In this document: positions 33,715 to 48,111 of the stretch, piece after piece | How positions within the stretch are numbered: position 1 is the first letter of the stretch | How the letters are laid out: each line of letters starts with the position of its first letter | From: Strongylocentrotus purpuratus | Lineage: Eukaryota > Echinodermata > Echinoidea > Camarodonta > Strongylocentrotidae | Length of the DNA stretch: 64,000 bases | Direction: 5' to 3' | NCBI RefSeq assembly: GCF_000002235.5 | Contig: NW_022145613.1 | Span: 8,618,429 to 8,682,428 of the forward strand | Translations under genes and position numbers: made by a program | Notes under the pieces: generated by a model | What the model was told of the DNA's origin: nothing | Database searches by the model: none | What the model saw: only the letters and a program-made list of their open reading frames with translations

Positions 33715-36700
33715 CCTCTTAATGGTTACTGCTTCCTTGTTGTGAAGGTATTGGTTCTTCATGACTTAGGATGTGTGTTGGCACAAGCCATCTCAATTTT
33801 CAAGTACAGTACATGTTAGTTTGGTATAGATTTACTCTTCTTGTTTTTTGTTTTTTTAAAGCTGCTCTTATTGGGCTGTTATGGACTCTTATTGGATTTG
33901 CTATTTTAAAGATTTCCTGACATTATTTTTGTTACTTTTTAAACCAGAGCACTGTTATTTTTCTTTTACAGCTAAGTCTCTTTCCAATCTTGTGTATTTC
34001 TTCATTGGATATATTTGATAAGAGAGATAGAGAGTAAAAGATAAAGGGGAGACAAAGGTTGTTTCATGAGAGCCAGAAGGGTGTTAAATCTGTGTTAGAC
34101 CGTTAGTGTATTTAAAATACCCATTTGTCTGTCGATACAGAAAAAAAGGGAATGTGTAATTTATGCCATTGTTATGATTAGGAATCCACAATATAAACAT
34201 AGAAGATTTAAGACCAGCATTCAGCATTGCATACAATATTTTTCACTATGCAACCAATTTTTGCATGAAGTAGCAAGATTCTGCATCACGTACATGTACT
34301 GTACATGTACATGTACGTCACAAAAGTACAGCACATCATCAAAGGTTTCGGTTTGGGAACACGTTTGAAACTGTGTACATTAAAATTTACCTCATCTTTC
34401 ATTTAGATATTTAAGAGGTGCAAAGCCAAGGGAGAATTCATAACACCTCAAAACCATGGCAAGACTCTGCACACAGTTAAACTTTAAATAGAATGATGAA
34501 AAAGTACAGTAGCAATATACCGTTTTTTCCTTGCAGCAAGACCGAATACCTCAGGCAAGAAGCTAAATGTGAAATTCAACATTGCTACATGATCTGTTTA
34601 GTTCCAGAAGGGTGTTAACTCAGTATTAAGTGATATGAGTTCAGGACCTTCTGGCTATGACAAGAGAACATGGTATAGATGATGATAATGGTTCTCTAGG
34701 GTAGATATGAAGTGAGTGAGTCAGATCGTCTGAAGGGTTATTTGAAGACCTTTTGGAAGACGGCTCTTTCTACCAAGGCTGTCCGAGGGCAGGGATGACC
34801 CTGTAATAGATTTCAGACTTGGGAAAAATGATATGGAAATGGATCTTTTTTGCTGCTGATTGCAACAAAGTCTTAAAAATTTCCATCTATCATTTTCTTA
34901 TTCATTTCTTTTAGTTCTTGAGGTTTTTACAATGATGGGACAAGTCATCCGCTGGGAGGCAGAAGGATATTAACCCATAGATAGAATGCCCTTCTGTCTT
35001 CAAGTAGTTCAAACTTCTGAAATGCCATGTACAGCACAATTAAGATTTGAAGGGTGTATATAAGAAGGACTCAAATGTAACAGAAGCCAAGCACAAGTGC
35101 ACACAGACCCTAGAATTTCAATCCAAACCCCTCTGTTAGGGTTATTGTTAAATTTTGGTTGCTATGGTGTACATGATATATATGCATCACTAATAGTAGC
35201 ATGAGTATTTCTTAAATCCTCAGAGAACACTTTGTTTTATACAAGTGAAGGTTCTTGACTCTTAATATAAGATGTCCTGTGTGAGATCCCCGTTCAAGGC
35301 TTACATGCTTCGACAAGGTATTTTACCCACATTTGTCCCTCTTCAACCAGGTGTATTGAAAGGGTAACTACATGTAGCAATGTTGAGGTATTAATGAGGC
35401 TAGCCTGGTTAAATACTTAAAGTAGGACCCTGTCATTATTGTAATCATTCTTTTCCTTATCTTGATTTATTTTCTCCCTCATCTGTTCCTTTTGCTACTT
35501 TTCATCTTGAGTAGATGTGAACTAAATGATGGAGTCATTTTGTAGCGTAATTGAAAAACCAGTCTTACCAAGGTTGCCTCATTCAGAGATGGCCCTGTGA
35601 TTTGCATTAGATCTGATATTAAAAATAAAATGAATGATGGGCTTAGAAAATAGTTTTTTTTTCAGAAAAAAATGTGCCTCAGAAAATGGATATTTTTCTG
35701 AATTGTCCCACAGTCTTGGCATCTTACTTTATGCTTCATTTATCCCATTCTTTTTCTTCTTCATGTACATACATGTACATGTATCTCTTTTCTTTATTTT
35801 TTCTATGCCAGAGTAATATCTTTCTCTAAAGTAAAATAAAGTTTAAAAAAATAATTTATATTCTTGAAATACCACCTGTTATCATCTTTTCAATTTTTGT
35901 CTTGTTTTGTTTGTGTGTCTTTGACAATCTCTGTCTCTCTGTCTCTCCTTTCTTTCTTTCTCTGTCTCTGTCTCTCTTTCTCTCTCTCTTTCTGTCTCTC
36001 TCTGTCTCTGTCTCTCTCTCTGTCTCTCTCTCTCTCTCTCTGTGTCTCCTTTCACTCTCTCTGTCTATCTATTTTTCTCTATTTTCTGCCCTTCTAGAGG
36101 TTCTTCTGTATGTAGTAATTGTCAAAATTGTCCTTCGGTTGCGGTAAATGAAGGATGGAATATTGCTTTTCTGAAGTTGTGTGATGATTGGTCTTGAGAT
36201 ATTTCTCCTCTGTTGTCAGAAGAAAAAACAAATCAAAGTAATCAACAAACGGACTTGAGACTCAAAAAGGGAAACAGGAAATGAAAGAAATGCCAAATAT
36301 TTTAAGGTAATTTTGTTCTCCTGTTAATTAAATGTACAGTATGTACATGTACATGAAGATGTTGTAGAGCTGTGGTGTGCATGTGGGTGTATGTGTATGT
36401 GAACAATGTATGTAGTTTCTTTCAGCCAGTCTGTTTTCGTTGAGGATCTGACCTCGATATGTAGGGCAGGATGCTAATGGATGCACATGTATAAAATGCA
36501 GTGTTTTTCTTAGCTCAGCTCGTCAGAATACACAAGTCCCATAGATGATGGCCCACATGTGTCTTCTGGCGCCACAGGCAAACAAATAAAAGATAGTACT
36601 TACATGTATCATGGGATTGCGTTGTGAAAGATACTGTCAAGAAGTTGTTGTGAAGGTTTATTATGTCCCATAAAACCCTCAAGTTTAAGATATAAAAGAT

Positions 36701-39700
36701 AGTACCCGGTATCTTTCATGGGATTCCGTTGTGAGTTGTGACAGATACTGTCTAGAACTTAGAAGTTATTGTGAAGGTTTATTATGATTCATATACATGT
36801 ACTGTATATCCCTCATGTTACAAGTTTAAGATATAAAAGATAGTACCTTTCATGGGATAGCGTTGTGGAAGATACTGTCAAGAAGTTATTCTGAAGGCTT
36901 ATTATGCTTAATATATCCCTCATATAATAAGCATAAGATGTAAATCGTGGGATTGCGTTGTGAAAGAAACAGTCTCGAAGTTATTGAGCTGCACACAAAA
37001 GATTTGATTGGCCATATTGGGGCTCTCCTTACAGGGACTGGTGGTATGACAAGCTGTCAAATATTATTTATTGATACCTGAAGGGGCTATTGTTCGCAAT
37101 TGCACAATATGTTTACCAAAAAAAAAATTGTATTGTGAAGTTTTGCAAAAGGTAACAGGATTTTGTCAATGTTAACTCCAAAGAATTCTCTAACATACCA
37201 ACAATAAAAAAGGGGTGAGGCCCCCCCCCCCCCCATTCTCCCCTGAAATATTTTAAAGGACTTGATTGAATCTTATGTGGTGAAATGAAGAAGAAACAAA
37301 TAAACAGTCAAAGTGGAACAAAGGAAAAAGGGGCTGGTAGTGTTGAACTGCTTGCCAGATAACAGCCATGTTCATGTACATGTAGTAGTCATGTAGTGTA
37401 CATGTACATTAGTACAACCTCTACCAGTACATTGTACTTGTACATAGCTGAAAGCCACAATTACTCATTCAAAGTGTGGAATCAACATAGACCACTTTAT
37501 AAAAGTATGAGTATCACTATCAGACACCATATGGACAACAATGCGGCCCACTCTTTGGTCTGAAATGATCTATTTTATCAAGTGTATTTCGAGACATGGG
37601 GTTGTCGTCCTTGTTCAAATAAATGTACATGTACGCAGCTTTTCTAATTAGATAGATTTTAGACCTAATAACGTGTTCAGAACTGACTAAATGAAAGTTT
37701 TGAAAGTTAGACATTTTTGAAAATTGTACAAAGAAGAATCATTGTAGAATGTATAGCAAAAGGGGTTTACATGTCCATTCTGGATAACATCATATAAGGC
37801 CAAATAAAATAAAAAACATGTTTAGCGTCCTGATTTTTTGAAAAATAGGAAGGAGGAGGACCCCTTTTTTTCTTCTTTTTTTTCTTCAAAATGGCTGCTC
37901 GGTACATTTTCCCTGACAGTTGGGCTATTTTTTTAAGATGCCCTGCGCCATTTTTTAAATTAAAAAAAAAAAAATCAGAAATAGATCCATTTTAGCAGTG
38001 TTTTTCATGTTTTTTTTCTTTAAAAAAAATCAAAAATTTATTAAACAAATATAACAAAATAGGAGGGGGCCCCCAAAAAGGAAGCGGGCGGGGTCGCTAA
38101 ACATGTATATTTTTTTAATGGCTTAAGAAAGATTAAGAAACTTGTTTTGAAGAGGTCGATTGACAGGACAGTTGGCCAATCATCAATGCATCTTCACAAT
38201 AAGCCCTCGCAAGTGTGCGCTTGTAAAAATGATGCACTGGCTGGAATGCTCCCCAGGGAGTGGAGAATGTGCATACATTGTGTGCGGGTAAGCCTGAATC
38301 CGATGACCGGGGTAATAATATGATTGCAGGGCCCTCAGGGAGAACAGTATGAATACTGATGAGGCTACCTGGGTAAACAAGACATATTATTATTATTATT
38401 ATTATTATTACCATTTTTATGATTGTGTACTTTATCTACATTTATGTTCATATGTGAATGGGGATCCTGATTCTTTACCAGGTTTTCCTTGGGAATGGTG
38501 CTCCAACATGCCATATGGGTTCCGTATGATATCCAGACTAGAAAGAAAAAAAAAAAGATTACTTTAATCATCTAGCTTGGTGGTTTTGTAAAGCCATAGA
38601 CTGTACAATAGATGTGTGTTGTTTGAACAGGAGCAGGTGTACAGGGTGATTTGTGTTGCAAAGCAATATTTGTAATCAAATTACCGATACCATTTGCTGC
38701 CCTTGATGTTCACATATACATGGATGACCATTTGAATACGCTTCTCCAACAGCTTGAGTAAGCTGGAGCTGGAGTTTTGAGAAAAAAAGCAACCCTTTTC
38801 AAGAAAGAAATCAGACGTACTTGTAGATATTTGCCATCTCCATTAGTCCAAGTTGTGTGATCACTTGCCGTTGAGCAATTAATTAGCACCATCCGAGTGT
38901 GTCATGTACATGTAGCTGTACAGATTAGCCTGCTAATTACCAAGACAGCAGGCTAGCTTACTGGTGAATACTAGTGTAGCTCAAGCCAATATCTCAAGTG
39001 CAACAGTGAAGTAGACCGTAGCACTATTTGTCTCTTTGCTGTTAGTTGTCTCTCCGCTGTTGGTTGTGATCTGGCTCATTTCCCTTAATCAGAAAGGGCT
39101 ATTTTGAGAGCTCATGCTATTGGGCTTCATATACTGTACATACGTGCTAAAAATGAATAAATAGATCGATAACGAACACTGGCTATCAAATTTGGGGCAA
39201 GGAACCACTAGCTCATTTTCAAATTCTTACAGTTCTTAAACTTTCAAAATTTTAAATGCACTCTGTTTGGCAAGCATTTGAATGAACAAGGATAAAAATG
39301 TATATTATACATGTAGAGAGCAGACAAGCCAGACATGTACCAGTAGATAAATGTGAGTGAACATGCATTCAACATGAATTTTCACATGAGTGATCGTTAC
39401 AAGCCGACATACAGCTGTAAGCTATATTGTCCCCATTGCGTCAGTTGTTTTTGTTGCTCCATCAGATGTGACAAACATTGATATTTTAAGCTTTTAGATG
39501 AGTGAGACTTCTATCTGTGATAGAGTACACACTGTAGACTGACATAGTAATAGAAACCAGGCTGACATACAATGTACATGGAATGTACATTCAGGTAATG
39601 AAGAATGAGAATCTAGCACTGCAGCGTGCTATTAATTATCCTCTCATCAATAAATGATTGGCTCATTGCGCTAATTGACTAGCGCTGATTTATGCTCTAG

Positions 39701-42700
39701 TGATTTATGTTTGTGTTCTATAGGCAAATCATCATAATCATGTAATGTCAGATACACTGTAGAGAATTAATGCTGCAGTGGCAACAAGATAAATTATTTT
39801 TTTGGCAAAAACCTGCTTTGAATATTCTAAAAGTAGTAAAGTACACAATGTTGTGTGCTGTATTCAAGATCCAAGTTTGGTGATATTGTAAAAGAAAACA
39901 TTTTGGTGGGCCTACATTTTTCCCCATTTTATCCGATGTCTCTAAGTGCTTTACAGATATTAGTAAAAGTAACTCATTGTCATTTATTGATTTGTTTGAT
40001 TATATAAAAGTATGTTAAACTACCGTAATTAACGTTGTATAAACCGCCCTCGTGTATTAACCGCACCCCTCTTAATTTTTTTTGCCGACTCTGTTGGCAG
40101 CAAGCGAGGTCCGTGTTAAAAAAACCCACGCGGGAAGGCCTTTCATTTAACTGCGAGGTGCAGCTGAATGTTTAATTAATTAATATAAATTAAAAAAACA
40201 GTAGAGGACCTAGGATAGAACCTTGTGGTATGCCGTGTAATAGAAAAAAAATTGGAGGAATTATTATTATAAACTACATATTGAAATCTATCAGAAAGAT
40301 TACTTTCAAACCAAGATGACAAACAAATTGAGTATTGGTCTAGTTTCCGAGTGGTGAGTCAACACACCGATTACTGAGCTGGGAGACATTGTAAACCAGG
40401 CATAGCGCCAGGTGGAGGGGAATAAATCAAAACCTTTTTTTTTGGTGTACCGTGTATAAACCGCACCCCCGCCTTTGAATTTTTTTCAGTGGCAAAAAGG
40501 TGTGGTTTATACACCGTTAATTACGGTAATGTTAGTAACATACAGGACAAAATACCTTGGACATTCCATCTACTATAGATAGGAACATATTGATGGTATA
40601 TCCTACATGTACAAATTGTAAAGCGCTTACCCTACATGAGTACTTATGTACATATACAGTGTAGTTCAATTTCAGGCATGCATACCGGTACATGAACTTG
40701 CACATATACAGGGTGTATGTGTGACATATTCTCCGGCAACATTGCTGTGCAGTCAATCGCTTACGCTGGCCAAATTGGAGTGTAGTGTGTCAGTCGTCAC
40801 AAATTGCATTTTTGAGCGAATGGCTGATGTGATATTGTCCGCAGAGAGCCAGAAAGGTATTAACTCGTATGAATTCGCTCAGATGTATTAAATAGAGGTG
40901 ATATTCCGTAATAGAGTTGATATGATAGGGAAAAGCGACATTTTCAACAAAGGAAATTATGTAGATACAATGTAGGCCTAGTGAGAGGATAGGCAATATC
41001 TATAGAGAGAGAGAGAGAGAGGGAAATAGAAATAACTTAGAGAGAAAAGGAGAAGGTGAAAGAGATTGACATGAGTAGATCAATTGAAAAAACTGGAGAG
41101 GAAGCAGAATTGTAAAATGAAATGTCCTTTTTACAGAATAAAATGTAATAGGGGATAGAATACGGAGGCAGAGAATGAAATGGGAATTGAAGAGAATAGC
41201 ATGCATGGACAGGAGTTGAACCAGTAGTTCAAGTAAGAAAAGATGGGGGAAATTGAGATTAAGTTGAAGGAGATGAATAGGAGATGCAGGAGGAGAGTGA
41301 TGAAAAGGAGGCAAAAGAGAAGAATGGAGAAATAGCAAAGATAAGAAAAGAAGTTTAAGGAGGTCTGTAAAGACGAAGAGAGATGTTCAAGGAACTTGAG
41401 ACCCAAAATCCACATGGGAATGAGAATTATGTCTTTCTAACTGTTTATCATACAGCCTTTATGAAAACCCATTCAATCTGTTATACATATTGTCGCAGGT
41501 AGCCATGGAAAAGTCATGACCTTTTTCTAGCAACGCTGATGGCTGATCGATAACGAGTGTAAATTTGTTTTGATTGTGGCAATATCCCTGCCCCTGCAAA
41601 TGGAAATGGATTCAATCCATCTAGGGGCTTGCATGTAGTACATGTATGACTAATACATCAGGTGAAATGTACTTTCCAGTTGGACTAGAATTGGTGTAGT
41701 TTTTAGAGGGATGTGAGTGATACAGGTGGATGGTTACAGGTTAAAGGTACTATTCAGTGTTTTTATAACAATAATCAAATTGATTCAACTTTACAATATC
41801 AGCTATCAGGCCAAATAAAATAAAAAACACGTTTAGCGTCTGTCCTTTTGGAAAAATAGGAAGGAGGAGGCCCTTTTTTTTCTTTCTCTTCTCTTCAAGA
41901 TGGCCGCCGGCAAAAAATCATCTATTCAGAGTTTCAGGCAAGATGATTATCAAGTGATTATAGGGGAAAATTGCTGGAGGGCGGAGGGGCAAACAAATAC
42001 AGGCATACCAACGATTTAAAGGGGGAGATTTCAATGAGTTTTTAGGATTTTTATTGTCCATGAAAGATTGTAAAGATTTTTCATGTGGAGGCTTGGAAGA
42101 ATATCCTTCTATATTAAAATTGATGATTTAAAAGATATGGGTCTGTAAGGGGTTATAACTCATTCAGAATTGCATTTAATTCATTTTTTTTTTTTTTGGG
42201 GGGGGGGGAGTGGTGGGCAGGGCGGTTTCCCCTGAGTCTTAGCTTTGTATGTTCTGTGAGTAATGAAAAATCACTATGTGTTAAAATTTCGGGATTGTGT
42301 ATTGAAGCTAGTGAACTTTAATAGCACCTGTGAAACTTGGCAATCGTCACTTGACTACAGAGAGGTGTGAGTAGTACATACCTTGGCTAACAATCACAGG
42401 AACAGAAACTTCCTCTCCCTTAATACATGGACACCTTACACAAACATCTATGTGCCCGATGGAATGGACTCATCAGTTCCTGTGTCAAGCCCTAGATGAC
42501 ATTGAACTAGTACATACTGTGCATATACAGAGGTAGCAAAACTGTTGGCCTATTTTCCCTAAGGGGTTATGGAGGGGAATGTGATATCACAATTATGGTA
42601 CTAGCACCTGTACCTTACAAGACCTTTATTCTGACCAACGTGAAGTGTTTTGTTTTGTTTTTGTTTGTTTTAGTTTCATAGGTCCTCCAGAAGTGAGGAG

Positions 42701-45700
42701 GAGGGGGGGGGGGGGGGGGGACATAGAAGATTGCACCCCCAGATCCCTTTGATTTTGAAATATAAGCAGGGATATGCATGATTCACATGATCATCTTCTT
42801 AAATCTATTAAAGTTTAAAGCCCTTCAAAAATAAATTCTCTCTTTCTTGTGTTAATTGTTCTGTGCTCAGCCATTATATATTTTTTATGGAAAAAAACAC
42901 TCAGCAGATAGATTTAGTTCTGAGCATGCAGCATCAGTTTTGTTCGCTTTTTTCAAAACTCATTTTCTATAAATAATTTACCGTGAGAAGTCATACAATT
43001 TGTAAACTTTCTCATTCTATTATATTATGTCAGTTTGTATGAGAGTCTTGATAGAAACATCCCCTGGAAATGATTCTTTTTCAAATGCCCTCATTTTCAA
43101 AATGACAATAAATGCATGTAGCTATTAGTTTTAAGACTAAACTGGCATGCCCCAAGTAGATTGTACATGTTTTAATATGTGATCAGTGCATGTGTTTATC
43201 ATCAAGATTAAGTCAATTTTTAAAAATAAATTTTGGTGATCCAAAATTTCTCAGCAAACACCAATTCCTATGTACTACATAATGAACTTTTCCAAATTGC
43301 TTAATTTTTCACATTTCATCACACTTCTTATCCCATGAGCTTAAAAGGATACTGAACTGATGAACTTTCTGCCCTGTAGCGTACTATTTGCTGCACAGTG
43401 CCATCTTATGGTCAGCTTGCCAACAGTGCAGTGCATAACCTAATACCTGATTCACACTTCGCACACAGATAGGACTCATGAAAGAACCAACAAGGGGAGC
43501 AGGCAGTAACAGGACCATACTGGTGCAGCTTACATGTACCAGAAATGGCGGGGGGGGGGGGGGGTGGTTAGTGCAGAGGTTACTCACTCTTAATTCTCTC
43601 TCAACCTCAATTTGAATCAATTAACTTCATGATATAAGTTTAATGATAAATAGGTTTTATTAGTCAGAATATTTCATTTGAAGCTTGTTCATTCGAACAA
43701 ACCTGCAGAATGAGGTGATTTTATTGCAACTGATATACAGCAGCGTTGATAAATTTGTGGTACCACACCAAACGATGTATTAGCCTACAGGCTACAGTAT
43801 GAAGGCCTACTTTATGATCAACGACCGAGGAGAAATTAAAACATTGTCTGTGAAGTTGCAGTCATCGTCAAACATTGAGATTACCTTTCGATTTAGTCCA
43901 CATTTATTAAAAGTAATAAGGAATGATTAATATTTGATATTGCATGCTTTGGGTATAATTTCATATTGATAGATACTTCATGGGCTATTAGGCAGCTCAT
44001 TTTAGAATATAAATCATAGGCATTCATTTGAAGAATAAGTGAATGACCCAGTTTAAATGCCCCAGTCATTCAACTTAATGAGAATCCTGTCATCGCTAAT
44101 AAATGTGTTATTGATTGTGTTGTTGTGATCTGTATCTCTTTTCCCCTTAATTTTACGAGTCTCAAAGACCTGCATTTTGTGACCTTTCAGACAATGACCT
44201 TGGTGGTTGTGTCAATATGTGTCTCTCTGTCTAGGGTCACACAAAGTGTTTCAAACAAGGATTTTCATTGGTCGTCTTCTGAGAACAACTCCCCCTTCAA
44301 TGTCATGAATAGTCTCTGTTTAGCAGACCCAGGAAACAATTCCATGCCAGTGACATACTCTGAATGGCTAGATGGAGAAAAATTATCTTTTGCATACATG
44401 TAGTTGTTGTGTATGTTCATACACCATTTCTATACTCTTGCATAAAATGGATGATCACTCTCAGTACTTTTAAAGGCAGCTTGAATTAATTAGCCTTTAG
44501 ATTATTATGAAATAAAATACAAGCTATATACACCCTGTACGTACATAGTACATACATGTATGCATGTACATATCTACATGTAGGCTTCATAAAGATTTTA
44601 ATTTTTTAAATCTTACTGCTAAGAAAGAATTTGTATGCGTGTATTATGGATACACTTACAGGTGTACATGTACATGTAAGTGCAGACACATGTAAATGCA
44701 ATTTATTCAAGTGGACTTGATTTAAGATTCCAAGCTTGTGGGGCTTGTACATTAAATTTGCCACTCAGTACCCGGGAGAGAAATGGGGACCTGCCAATCT
44801 GGTAGGAAGCAAACAAGCCAGTGTGATTGCATTTGACAATGTCCTCACAAGTAGAAACACACACACGCATACACACGTGCAGGTGTTAATCTGATGGTAG
44901 GGGCTGTCAATTTGATATTACTATGCAGATCAATATCATATTCATGCATGTTCAACTACAGAATTGCAATAGATATTGCAAATTATCAGAGATTAGGTTG
45001 TAGCAAACGATACAACTTGAATGTGGTCATGCTAGTGCTATTCCAGTAGTATTTTTTTCCAACTGTACAGTGTTACACAATATTACACAGAGCATAGAAA
45101 GTTATTTAACCATGTAGGCCTACTTTTAGACATCTACTATCACACTAAATAATTGTTGCTTAATTAAATGGGGCCTCACCATATAAGACTACTCCACAAA
45201 GAAGAAAGGTTAGTAAATAACAATATAGGAAGGAACCTCGCATTATAATCTTGTTCAGGTCAGTTTCTAGCTCAGTGACTTTGTATTGAATTACTGTCTC
45301 TGTTTGTTTTTTCCTCATAAAGAGTTGATTTTAAAGCTTAAACATAGGGATTTTTGAGGAAGTTAGAGAATAGAACCAGGAGTATTTATGTTTTGGTGAT
45401 GATGGATGTTGCTGCCTCGGTCTGATTCTAATCTTTGGAATATTGTTGGAAGCATGTTAGGGGTTCAAGCGATGGAGGTAGATAAGAATAACAGGAGTGT
45501 GAGGGATACTTTCTATTTGGGTAAGTCGTTGATACAGATATATTTGGGTTGAGTAAGGAAGTGATATTTCATGGAGGCGTTCGGCTGGTACAGGTTTATG
45601 TGTTGTACATTGTACATGACCTTTGTGGCTTTGTGTATGGATGCTAGTGACAGGTGGATTAGCGGGAAAGACCTGTTTCTTCCACTTTCTGTGTGAATTT

Positions 45701-48080
45701 CATCTTTTGCCTCCGGAAGGGTTTTCAACTCTAGATTTAATTTCAATTTTTAATATGCATTCAATTGAATTTGAGTTAGTTTTGGGGCTCACTCAGTAGC
45801 AACTACTGGTGAGGCTTGCTTCTCACTAGAAATACATGTACAGTGTACAGGGCTACGGTTTGTACATGTACATGCTTTGCTTTATATAATTAGTTCCCAA
45901 AGCGACTGCAATTTGACGAAGATTACAGAGATCTGCAAAAGTGCAAATATATTTTAGAATAATATGATAGCAGCAAAATGTCCCATTTCCCATTATTGTT
46001 AATTTGCTTGTGTTCTCAGGGCATCACACACTTTATGGTTTGAAAACAAGAAAACAGAAAAGAAAAAGGAAAGTCTTTATTTTTTTTAATTTACCCTGAT
46101 TCCCACCTGATGGAAATTTAAATAACACCAATATGGGGGAAGAAAAAGGAAATTTCACTTTTTTATATTGTGAGTATGGATTTGCCAACTTAAATATGAG
46201 GGCAATACCCCCTCCCCATACCCTCCCCCCCCCCCCCTCTCCCCCGGCATTATTAGAAAATAGAAAATCTGTTCTCATTTAGCTTTGATTTTTGTTCTTC
46301 TTCTTTTCATTCATTGTATCTGATTTTGTTTTTCTCTGTGGACACTCTGTACTTATATTTCTCTTCTTTTCATTGTTTTGACAGATACTGAGTCAAGCAG
46401 CTCTAAAGATGGGAACAGCAAGAGAAAGAGCTTCTTCACTCAGCCCCAGGGCACCCTTGAATACAAGGTAAGTATCATCTTGTAAGCAATATCATTAGGC
46501 CTGTCTTCATCAGCTCGAGATCGACATATATCCCGCTATTTCAACTATCCCGATCGCATATTATCCAGTCAGTTTGTGTCTTCATCAGCCCGAAGTTGCA
46601 ATTAGCGGGATGTTTGGTCGAGATAATCATCCCAAGATATCTTGGGCTAGTTTGCAAAATATCCCACTATTTGGCAAAACATCCCGCTATTTGTCCGGTG
46701 CGTCTTCACCAGCCCGAAGATTTTCACTAAACAAACCACGGCTAGAACATTAAATGACACAAGCATGGTATGCTTCTCATCCCTGTATTCTCTAACAGAG
46801 ATCAGTGAGTATACTTATCTTTGTGCACACTGCAACTTTTCCCCCTGTAAGCCAATCATATACACATGAAGCAATTTTATTTTGCTGTGCGGTTATTTAT
46901 TTTTTTTAAGCCGGTTAATCGCGTATGTAAAAAGGTTTTAGAAAGGGAAAATCCCAGGCTTGTGTGCGTATAAATTATTCATCCTTGATAACCAATATAC
47001 TTTTCCTCTCGTCACTCGTGTGAGGGTTACAAATGATAGAGCGAAAGGTCCTCTAGTAGTTATAGCCAGACCTTAATTATTATCGCGTTCCATCGTTAAG
47101 CCTTAGCCTAGCTGTCATTTTGAGCGTCATTAGGTATTAGATCCATCCCTTAACCCTCTCGCTCCTTTTATGGTAAATGTTAGTCTAACTTGACACCTTC
47201 AATTCGATACCCCTTTTGCCCCAACAATCTGAACTTTAAGCACCCATAATCATCATCATTTCTGTCACCTCTTATGTCTTTGGTTAATAGTAATAGCCAT
47301 CTCCCTAGGTCTATAACAATCTTCTATCATCAGCCTTGAACATCATCATCACTCATTCTCAAGATCACCCTCAACATAATCATGTATCATCATTAAGTTC
47401 ATCACCATCATCAGTCTTCACCCCTATCTTTTTTTGTCATATGAACAGATATATAATTTAATTTCTAATAATTTCTCCCCTTTGCGTCTGTGTTGTTCAC
47501 TATAGTTCTTCTGATTTCATATGAACTTTTTCCAGAGCTCATTTTTAAGAGCTATATAGATACCATTCTTTTTCTAAATACATTTGTCACTTCTTTGTCT
47601 CAGTCTTTTTTCATGATCAAGATGATGATGACTATCATCATTTTTATTTATTTATTTATTTATTTAAAATGGTTTATTTCATAAAAAAACATTCGCGGCC
47701 CGAGAGCCGAATTGCAGTTTCTTTTACAAGGTATACATCAGTGACAAAATAAAATTACACGTAAAACATTATGCATGGTAGTAAAATTGGAATTCTTTTG
47801 TTTTTGGTTTCCAACGACCTTGGCAAATTGCTTGGTACATATACAGTAATTCGAATTGTATTACCATATTTGCAATAAGATGATATATTAAACTTATACA
47901 ATACATGAATAGCAATACATTTTTGATATTCAAAAGAATTAAATGTTTTGGTTGGAAAAATGCATAGCCAGATGGGTAAGGTATAGTTGTGGTGTTTTCT
48001 CCAATAACAGGGACAACAACATCTTCATCATCATCAGTAACATTATCATCTTTGTCCTTTATATCACCATTGCCACCACT

Positions 48081-48111
<31 letters not shown>

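Noticed and set aside
33616-33819. Frame with a long Arg/Glu repeat
   Set aside because: GA microsatellite.
41000-41415. Two overlapping minus-strand frames of 94-112 codons
   Set aside because: Purine-rich tract gives Ser/Leu/Phe-biased text with no domain, and several overlapping frames are open at once.
44125-44403. 92-codon plus-strand frame in an OXR1 intron
   Set aside because: No splice sites with fitting phase and no recognisable family.
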